Origin: a bacterium
Lineage (GTDB): Bacteria; Eremiobacterota; Eremiobacteria; Baltobacterales; Baltobacteraceae
Assembly: GCA_021782295.1 (NCBI GenBank)
Contig: JAJXVC010000001.1
Span: 1 to 57,745 of the forward strand
Direction: 5' to 3'
DNA length: 57,745 nucleotides
Shown here: positions 51,965 to 57,745 of the stretch, piece after piece
Numbering within the stretch: the stretch's first letter is position 1
Layout of the letters: each line of letters starts with the position of its first letter
Position numbers and translations under genes: made by a program
Notes under the pieces: generated by a model
Database searches by the model: none
What the model was told of the DNA's origin: nothing
What the model saw: only the letters and a program-made list of their open reading frames with translations

Positions 51965-54598
51965 GTGATTGCAACCGGAACCTCTCGCATGCTGAGGGTA
52001 CTTTTCCTCTGCTGCACGCTCTTTATCGTGCAGCCGCTCTCGGCTGTCGCTGCAGCATCAGTCCAAGGGAATGCGGCGCTCGTCGGTCGCGTCACCGACG
52101 CCGCCGGCCATCCGATTGCGGGTGCGGTGGTCAGCGTTATCGGCCCGGTCAAGCGATCGACGTTGACCGATGCGCGCGGCCGGTTCAAACTACGGCGTCT
52201 TCCGGCTGCGTATTACGCGGTCAGCATCATCAAAGCCGGATATCTTCCGGCTCGAAGCACGAACATCGCCGTCTTCGCCGGTCAGAGCCTGCCGTTAACG
52301 GTGCGGCTCGTCGCCCTTTCGGCCAGCTCGCTTCAGGTCATCGCGCGGGTCGTCGCGACCGGAAAGAGCTCGATGAATACCGGCACGGCACAGACGACAT
52401 ACGTGCCGCGCAGTGCGTTTCTCGACCTCGCCGATCCGCAAATCAACGATGTTGTTGCCCGCATACCGGGTGCGGGGATCGAACGTGGATCGAGCTCGCC
52501 GAATACCTCGATCTCGCTCGGCGGGGCGCAGCCCTACGAGACGCAGGTGCTGCTCGACGGCCACCCGCTCTCGGGCGGGCGCTACGGAGTGTGGTTCTCG
52601 CAGTTTTTGAGCTCGTTTCTGCTGCAAGGCATTCAAGCCGATACGGGGCCGGGAAATACGACGCCCTTTGCCGCCGCGGCGATCGGCGGTACGGCGAATT
52701 TACTCACCCCCACCTTCACTGCGAAGCCGACCTATGAATGGATCGAGGGTGTCGACAATAACGCATCGCAATATGCAAATGCGTTGATGACCGGGTCGCT
52801 CGGACGTCTCTCGTACGTTCTCGATGCCGGTTATCAGGGCCTCAATGGAGCATTCTTTCAACATTACGGGTGCGTGATAAAGCCGCAGAGCTACCCATCG
52901 CTCAACACCCCAAGCGCCGCCGGTATCATCCAATTTTGCGGAGACCTTAGCGGCCCGCTCGCGACGAAAGGTGAGATTGTAAAGCTGAAATACGATCTCT
53001 CGAAATCAACCTCGCTCGAGACGGGCTTTGTCGGATCGCAGGCCGGCTATAACCCGCAAGGGACGGCATACGGCCAGTACGGTGGAATGGTGACGGTTCT
53101 CCCCTGCATGACCGTGGGTACGACGCAACAGTGCAGCAACCCGAACGACGCGTCGCTGATCGGAACGAAGATTCCCGGATACGTTTACTACCCGGGATCG
53201 GTCGTGAACAATAATCAACCGATCTTCGATGCGCAGTTACGTACGACAATCGGCAATAATACGTTGCTCGTTCGCCCCTATATCGGATCGATCTCGCGAT
53301 CGATCAACGGATCGGGAGAGTCAAACTACCCGGATCACTACACCGCAGGCGGTGTCGCCGTCATGCAATCACCGTTCAGCTTACTCGAGAGCGATAAATT
53401 GCGGGGAACGACGTTCTCCTTCGTGCATCCATTCGGGGACAACGTCGTTACGGCGAACTACGATTACCATTCCGATGAAACGTTCGCTTATTACGGCAGC
53501 CCATCGGCCGTCAATACGCCCGATACGATTTCGCGTTTCAGCACGATCTCGCTCTCCGGTGATTTCGCTGCGACCAACGATTTGACGATCCGCGCCGCAC
53601 TCTACGAAACCAATTGGCGGCTGCAGGGAGAGCAATCGGGGCCGATCGTCGCCGGAAAACCGACGCTTGTACCTTCCTCGCGCTCGTTATCGCGCTTCGA
53701 TCCGCATCTCGCGTTCGTTCTCCAACCGCGCGGCGACCTATCCTATCGTCTTGCGGTAGGAAGCTCGGCAACCTATCCTTTTGCCTCGCAAGTCAGCGGC
53801 ATTCCGTTTATCACTCAAGGCTCGGCGACCGCTCCGTACGGGACGCTCAATAATAAGAATCCGTTGCTCGACCCGGAGACTGCCGCCAGCATCGACCTCG
53901 GCATGGATAAGCGCTTTCGTAACGACGCCGTCTTGAGCTTCGATCTCCTCGGCACCAACGTGCGGAACGTCTTCGAGAGCATTATTACACCGACGGTCGG
54001 CCCACTCGACCCGGTGAAAGGCACCCCGGAGTATTCGGCGATTCTGCAACCGGCCAACGTCGCTTCGCTTGCGGCACGGCAGTTCACGGCGACCTTTTCC
54101 CGCACACCGAACTTCGGTCTTGGTTATTCACTGAGCGGAACGCTGGCAAGTTCGATCGTCAACGGGGTGCCGGCATCGTTTTATACCTCGCCGACGGCAT
54201 TCGTACAGCCTGCGAACGGCCAACAACAGTGCAGTAACGGTGGCTCTGAAATTTGCCTCCCCTATCTGAAGGGTTTTCTGCACCTTCAGTATATCGCGCC
54301 GGATCGGACGTACTACGCCTTGGACGGTGATTTCGAGGGGAAAAACAATACCTTCAACCAACCGCCGTTTACGATTGTGAGTGCGACGATACGGCGCCCG
54401 GTGACGAAAAGTCTCGACGTGCAACTCTCCGTGCAGAACCTTCTCAATACCAATGTATTCTTCGGATTGCCGGAATTCAATCTCGGCGTTCCGCAGGTCG
54501 GAGAATCATCAAGCGGTCTCGGAGCGATTTCCACCCCGTTGATCCCCGCCCCGGCGCGCACTTTTCGCTTGCAATTGCGCTGGCATATCGGACGGTAG
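51965..54598 (+). CDS. TonB-dependent receptor with N-terminal carboxypeptidase-regulatory-like domain
   Basis: 877 residues from GTG 51965. Signal peptide up to about AVAAA, then a carboxypeptidase-regulatory-like domain (ALVGRVTDAAGHPIAG, TDARGRFKLRRLP), a plug domain (INDVVARIPGAGIERGSSSP, VLLDGHPLSGGRYGVWFSQF), and a ~650-residue 22-strand barrel ending with an aromatic-containing strand (TFRLQLRWHIGR). Imports a siderophore, cofactor, peptide or sugar with TonB/ExbBD energy; substrate not readable. GTG 51965 has GAAAGGA at 51948-51954; ATG 51923 gives an over-long signal, ATG 51989 a shorter one. No TonB, ExbB or ExbD in the window. Confidence 0.9.
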   Translation: MIATGTSRMLRVLFLCCTLFIVQPLSAVAAASVQGNAALVGRVTDAAGHPIAGAVVSVIGPVKRSTLTDARGRFKLRRLPAAYYAVSIIKAGYLPARSTNIAVFAGQSLPLTVRLVALSASSLQVIARVVATGKSSMNTGTAQTTYVPRSAFLDLADPQINDVVARIPGAGIERGSSSPNTSISLGGAQPYETQVLLDGHPLSGGRYGVWFSQFLSSFLLQGIQADTGPGNTTPFAAAAIGGTANLLTPTFTAKPTYEWIEGVDNNASQYANALMTGSLGRLSYVLDAGYQGLNGAFFQHYGCVIKPQSYPSLNTPSAAGIIQFCGDLSGPLATKGEIVKLKYDLSKSTSLETGFVGSQAGYNPQGTAYGQYGGMVTVLPCMTVGTTQQCSNPNDASLIGTKIPGYVYYPGSVVNNNQPIFDAQLRTTIGNNTLLVRPYIGSISRSINGSGESNYPDHYTAGGVAVMQSPFSLLESDKLRGTTFSFVHPFGDNVVTANYDYHSDETFAYYGSPSAVNTPDTISRFSTISLSGDFAATNDLTIRAALYETNWRLQGEQSGPIVAGKPTLVPSSRSLSRFDPHLAFVLQPRGDLSYRLAVGSSATYPFASQVSGIPFITQGSATAPYGTLNNKNPLLDPETAASIDLGMDKRFRNDAVLSFDLLGTNVRNVFESIITPTVGPLDPVKGTPEYSAILQPANVASLAARQFTATFSRTPNFGLGYSLSGTLASSIVNGVPASFYTSPTAFVQPANGQQQCSNGGSEICLPYLKGFLHLQYIAPDRTYYALDGDFEGKNNTFNQPPFTIVSATIRRPVTKSLDVQLSVQNLLNTNVFFGLPEFNLGVPQVGESSSGLGAISTPLIPAPARTFRLQLRWHIGR

Positions 54599-54604
54599 CG
54601 CCGT

Positions 54605-55069
54605 TTATGCCTTACTCGCCTCCTCGGCGCGATGTTGCGCTTCGATTGCTGTCGCGATTTCTTCGATCAGACGTTCTCCGGTCGCTTCGGCGATGCGTTT
54701 CCCAACGACGTTATCGAAGGCTTTCCCGATCGCGCCGAGTGGTGGGTCGTACGTTCCGTGAAGTTCGAGCCGTGAATACTCGTAGGTATCGCTGGCGCGA
54801 ATACTGAGTGAACCGTGAAAGGCCGGATAGATGCCGCCGACTTCGGGCTCCCACGAGATTTCCCACGGTTGATCGAAATGCATTGGATCGTGGGCGACGG
54901 CGAAGCGCATCGAAACATCTTTCCCGAGATCTCGATCGTGGAACGCAAGCGAAAGGCGTTGGGCGACGCTCTGCCCCGAATCGGCGAGCGGCTGTAGGCG
55001 ATCGCGCAGGAGCTCTTTCGCTCGCGTATACGGGCATGCGACCTGTCGTCGGATCTCGATCTCGGTCAT
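54605..55069 (-). CDS. SRPBCC-like (START/PYR-type) protein
   Basis: 154 residues. The pattern of an N-terminal strand, helix, a run of beta strands with WEISWEPEVGG and HGSLSIR, and a long C-terminal helix (LIEEIATAIEAQHRAEEA) is that of small SRPBCC ligand-binding proteins. Ligand unknown. ATG at 55069 has AGGAGG ten bases upstream; an upstream ATG at 55117 adds an unlikely acidic start. Probably co-transcribed with the EAL gene, 63 bases away on the same strand. Confidence 0.72.
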   Translation of the reverse strand: MTEIEIRRQVACPYTRAKELLRDRLQPLADSGQSVAQRLSLAFHDRDLGKDVSMRFAVAHDPMHFDQPWEISWEPEVGGIYPAFHGSLSIRASDTYEYSRLELHGTYDPPLGAIGKAFDNVVGKRIAEATGERLIEEIATAIEAQHRAEEASKA

Positions 55070-55132
55070 CTTCGGTTCATCCTCCTCGCGGCTCGTTGCT
55101 CGCTCTTCGCTCCCCACCGTTCATCTGAGAGT

Positions 55133-57196
55133 CTATTGTCTCGATGTCCAATGTTCGTGAAGCTCTTTCATAACCTCTTCGCGCGCGCGCCGATAACGCT
55201 CGTGGCTCGCGCCATAGCCGGCTTCGGCACGGGTGCGCGCGAGAAGACGTTCGAGACGAGCATCCGCCGCGGCGTGCGTGCGCCGATACCGCTCGATCAC
55301 GCTGTCTCCACGAGTGAATTCCGCGAGCATGTTCGGCCAGCGAGCGAGTTCGGAAAGTTGGAGATCCCACAACAAGAAACCGGCCATCGCGCCGAGCGCC
55401 GTTTGCGGAGTTTGCGGATCGATGTCGTGTTGAACGTCGGCATGCCATCGTAACAGATCCTCGGCCGGCATGGGGCGCGCAATTCCATATCCTTGCCCGC
55501 GATCTGCGCCGAGAATCGTCGCCGCTTCGATCGTCCCGCGGTTCTCCAATCCCTCGACCGTCACTGGAATATCGAGCGCATGGGCGAGCCGCGTGAGATG
55601 CAAAATAAATTCAAGCGCTCGTTGCGGATGCTGTTGCGTTCCTTCCACGAGTGCCTGGTCGATCTTTACGCCGTCGAACGGATAACGATCGAGACGAACG
55701 AGCGAACTGTGCGCCGAACCTAGATCGTCTTGCTCGATTTCGATGCCGTCGCGCCGAAGCTGAGCGATTAGTTGTTCGTGCCGGGTGAGATCCACAACAT
55801 CTTCCGGCGTTTCGAGCATCTCGAGCGTGAGCCGTTCCGGCGCGAGATTGTTTTCAGTTAGAATTGCGAAAAGCACTTCGCGATACCGAATATCGGCGAG
55901 AGCCGGTGCGGGAATATTCACGGCAACGTTGGTGCGAAGCCCCTCGCGTTCGAGCATCGTACAGTCGCGGCAAGCGGTACGAAGTACCGCCTCAAAAAGC
56001 TGAAGGAGATCCGACTCGCCGAACGCGGGGAGAAAACGTTGCGCGGGGACCATCGCGCCGCGATGGTCGATCAGTCGGGCGAGCGCTTCGATTTTTACGA
56101 GCGAACTATCGCGGAGATCGACGATGGGTTGGTAGAGAACGGCAACGCTCTGCATATCGAGGAGCCGTCGGTAGCCGGCGCTCTCGACCATCGGAACGAT
56201 CGGCGAGCGAATGCGCCGCGCGACTTCGCGCCCGAGAACGAGTTGGAGGTGGATAAGGAATTTTTCGATCCGGTTGCTGGCGAAGAATCCCGGATAATTA
56301 CTGTAGAGCATGAGCAGCGCGATCGTGCGCCCCGATTCGTCGAGGATCGGCACCGCCGAGCCGGCTCGGAATCCGAGCTCGCCGGAGATCGCGCGCCACG
56401 GCGTGCGATCCTCGCCGGTCATCCAGGCATTGGCAACGACGATCTCTGCACTGCGCCAGGCTCTGCCGCCGGGGCCACGCCCTGCCGGGCGCTCGGCATC
56501 GGTGTGGATCTTCGGGATTTTCCCCTCCTCCATCGCTTCGTGGTAACGCTGGCCGAGCCCAAAGGTCGCCTCGACTTGGAGCTCTCCCGATGCATCGGAG
56601 CGGAGAAACATTCCGGCGAGCAATCCTTCGATCGTCGCCATCGCCTCGAAGGCGCCGCGAAGCAGATCGGCGAGGTTCGCCGCCGCAGTAATGCCGCGGT
56701 CGATCTGCGTGATCGTCGCGGTTAGGCTCCTTCCCACCGTTCCGTAGCTCTCGGCTTGCTCGCGGATGTCGATGAGAATGCGCTGGTGTAGCGCGCGTTC
56801 GACGGCAGCGGCGCGCTCGATCGGCAGATCGGTGAGACGTTCGGCGATCCGTTCTTCCACCACCGAGTAGGCGTGCGCGAGCCACTGCGGCCCGAGACCG
56901 ATGAGAGCGTGAACCGAGCCGACCTGGCGCGCCTGCTCGGCGTGCCGCTGAAACGTGAGGTCAGGCTCGAGCAAGAGGGCGAAATACTCGACCAGCCGCT
57001 CATGCAGGCGGGAGAATTCTTCCTCGCTGAGGCGATCGAGAATATCGGCGACCGCTTCGCAGCGGCCGACCCGCGCCAACGTGATTGCGGCGATCTCCGC
57101 GAGGGTCCGTTCGTCGAGCACGGCAAGATCGGCGAGCGCCGAAGCCGCCGTGGGGCCGTATGCAACCGAGGAGCCAGCGTCCGGCAAAATCACCAC
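55133..57196 (-). CDS. Globin-like sensor - GAF - EAL c-di-GMP phosphodiesterase
   Basis: 687 residues, soluble. Residues ~20-155 resemble globin-coupled sensors; VHALIGLGPQWLAHAYSVV aligns with their H..IGL.P.W pattern, making H96 a haem-ligand candidate. A GAF domain (~175-325) follows, then EAL (~345-590). The catalytic set looks complete: E370 in VKIEALARL, Asn in TNVAVNIP, Glu in LEMLETPE, DD in EQDDLGSAHSS, Lys in DGVKIDQALV, Glu in VEGLEN, Gln in GQGYGIARP. Residues ~595-687 are a helical extension I do not recognise. The start is GTG (two in a row) with AAGGAG upstream. Probably a gas- or redox-responsive breaker of c-di-GMP. Confidence 0.88.
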   Translation of the reverse strand: MVILPDAGSSVAYGPTAASALADLAVLDERTLAEIAAITLARVGRCEAVADILDRLSEEEFSRLHERLVEYFALLLEPDLTFQRHAEQARQVGSVHALIGLGPQWLAHAYSVVEERIAERLTDLPIERAAAVERALHQRILIDIREQAESYGTVGRSLTATITQIDRGITAAANLADLLRGAFEAMATIEGLLAGMFLRSDASGELQVEATFGLGQRYHEAMEEGKIPKIHTDAERPAGRGPGGRAWRSAEIVVANAWMTGEDRTPWRAISGELGFRAGSAVPILDESGRTIALLMLYSNYPGFFASNRIEKFLIHLQLVLGREVARRIRSPIVPMVESAGYRRLLDMQSVAVLYQPIVDLRDSSLVKIEALARLIDHRGAMVPAQRFLPAFGESDLLQLFEAVLRTACRDCTMLEREGLRTNVAVNIPAPALADIRYREVLFAILTENNLAPERLTLEMLETPEDVVDLTRHEQLIAQLRRDGIEIEQDDLGSAHSSLVRLDRYPFDGVKIDQALVEGTQQHPQRALEFILHLTRLAHALDIPVTVEGLENRGTIEAATILGADRGQGYGIARPMPAEDLLRWHADVQHDIDPQTPQTALGAMAGFLLWDLQLSELARWPNMLAEFTRGDSVIERYRRTHAAADARLERLLARTRAEAGYGASHERYRRAREEVMKELHEHWTSRQ

Positions 57197-57309
57197 GATC
57201 TCCTTACGTGCGTGCTTCTCCCCCAGGTATGCATGCTAACACACTTTGCGCCGGTTTCCCTTCGGGCGGGGGTGATCGGGTAAATGCGGAAGAAGCGGAC
57301 GGCCGAGAC

Positions 57310-57399
57310 GGAGAGATGGCAGAGCGGTTGAATGCGGCGGTCTTGAAAACCGCTGAACCCTCACGGGTTCCGTGGGTTCGAATCCCACTCTCTCCTCCA
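57310..57399 (+). tRNA. tRNA-Ser (anticodon TGA), CCA encoded
   Basis: Acceptor stem GGAGAGA/TCTCTCC (57310-57316 and 57389-57395), anticodon stem GCGGT/ACCGC with loop CTTGAAA (anticodon TGA), a long variable arm (GAACCC/GGGTTC) as class II tRNAs have, and T arm GTGGG-TTCGAAT-CCCAC. 3' CCA is encoded (57397-57399). The discriminator base is T, where bacterial tRNA-Ser normally has G. The gene is oriented away from the EAL gene and ends about 60 bases before a hairpin. Confidence 0.95.
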
Positions 57400-57451
57400 G
57401 CCGCTCGCGGCCCCGCCGATGGGGGAAGGCACCGAGTACCGGCACGACAGC

Positions 57452-57478
57452 CTTTTGGGTAGGATTCCCTACCAAAGA
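57452..57478. terminator. Hairpin with A/T-rich flanks, possible bidirectional terminator
   Basis: GGTAGG (57459-57464) pairs with CCTACC (57469-57474) across a four-base loop, and the flanking CTTTT and AAAG extend the stem with one bulge. It could end the tRNA transcript on the plus strand and the fragment gene on the minus strand. Confidence 0.4.
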
Positions 57479-57533
57479 GCGGCGTGGCGATCCGTCGGAT
57501 CTCCGTATCGCAACCAACCCGGCCCTTTTAGCG

Positions 57534-57743
57534 CTAGGGCGAACTCCAATGCGTCGAGTGATTGGGATTGTAGGTCGTGAGGCCGCTGGAGCCATCGGTA
57601 TAGATGCCCAGGTAGGCGCGCTCGACCGCCGAGCCGTCGAAGAGTTTCATGTAGGCGCCGTCATTCACGGTTAACGCATACCCTTCTCCGCCGAGATGAT
57701 TGTTGAGATTGAGCAGCGCGTGACCATTCTTCGAAAGGCCGAA
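57534..57743 (-). CDS. C-terminal fragment of an unrecognised protein (cut by window edge)
   Basis: An open frame enters from the right edge and ends at TAG 57534-57536, giving 69 residues. The sequence is Gly/Asn/Tyr-rich with a beta pattern (GYALTVNDGAYMKLFDGSAV, YLGIYTDGSSGLTTYNP), like the ends of secreted or fibre-like proteins. I do not recognise it, and it has no start in the window. The 134 bases between it and the tRNA hold only the hairpin above. Confidence 0.6.
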   Translation of the reverse strand, partial: FGLSKNGHALLNLNNHLGGEGYALTVNDGAYMKLFDGSAVERAYLGIYTDGSSGLTTYNPNHSTHWSSP

Positions 57744-57745
57744 AT

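Noticed and set aside
1..57745. CRISPR arrays, rRNA genes, insertion sequences or prophage genes
   Set aside because: No regularly spaced repeats, no rRNA sequence, and no transposase, integrase or phage structural protein could be recognised on either strand.

Overview
The window comes from a GC-rich, diderm, motile or once-motile bacterium with a respiratory chain. It carries a full proton-pumping complex I operon, a TonB-dependent receptor, lipoproteins, a flagellin gene behind a sigma-28-type promoter, and many signalling genes. The gene style (short overlaps, GTG starts, beta-propeller lipoproteins, carboxypeptidase-regulatory-like surface proteins) reminds me of uncultured lineages such as Eremiobacterota/WPS-2. 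That is an impression from memory and is not proven by any marker here.

Layout. 1-14333 is nuoA-nuoN in canonical order, with nuoA cut by the window edge and most genes overlapping by 1-10 bases. 14388-22443 holds a TPR secreted protein, a RidA/aldo-keto reductase pair, a group II amino-acid decarboxylase coupled to a receiver-histidine kinase, and a glutamine synthetase with a PucR-type regulator. 22476-27038 holds a PAS-PAS-GAF-GGDEF protein, a soluble MgtE_N-CBS protein and an orphan flagellin. 27192-38594 is one co-directional block. It has a large beta-rich secreted protein that may be an outer-membrane assembly platform, three small secreted subunit-like proteins, a PapD/DUF916-like chaperone-like protein and a 1341-residue adhesin-like protein, then an inositol-monophosphatase-family enzyme and a DUF4383 membrane protein. 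39252-45992 holds a beta-propeller lipoprotein and a three-gene phosphorelay with an adenylate cyclase. 46012-49606 (minus strand) is a tryptophan-catabolism operon: Mpo1-like protein, tryptophan 2,3-dioxygenase, kynureninase-like enzyme, MATE exporter. 49658-57196 holds a lipoprotein, a beta-barrel protein, an enoyl-CoA hydratase, a TonB-dependent receptor, an SRPBCC protein and a globin-GAF-EAL protein. The window ends with tRNA-Ser(TGA) and the C-terminal fragment of an unrecognised protein.

Best candidate for an undescribed system: the 27192-37394 cluster, which has the gene set expected of a chaperone-usher-like surface fibre without looking like a classical one. Its presumed major subunit gene is bracketed by two strong RNA hairpins, and its first gene has a leader that can hide its ribosome-binding site. 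Second: the phosphorelay at 41261-45992, where an adenylate cyclase is fused to two tandem HisKA modules (one lacking the phospho-histidine) and has no ATPase domain. Third: complex I antiporter subunits NuoL and NuoM lack the usual helix-5 glutamate (Gly in NuoL, Asp in NuoM), while NuoN keeps it.

All calls rest on reading translated sequence and motifs by eye. No database search or structure prediction was run.
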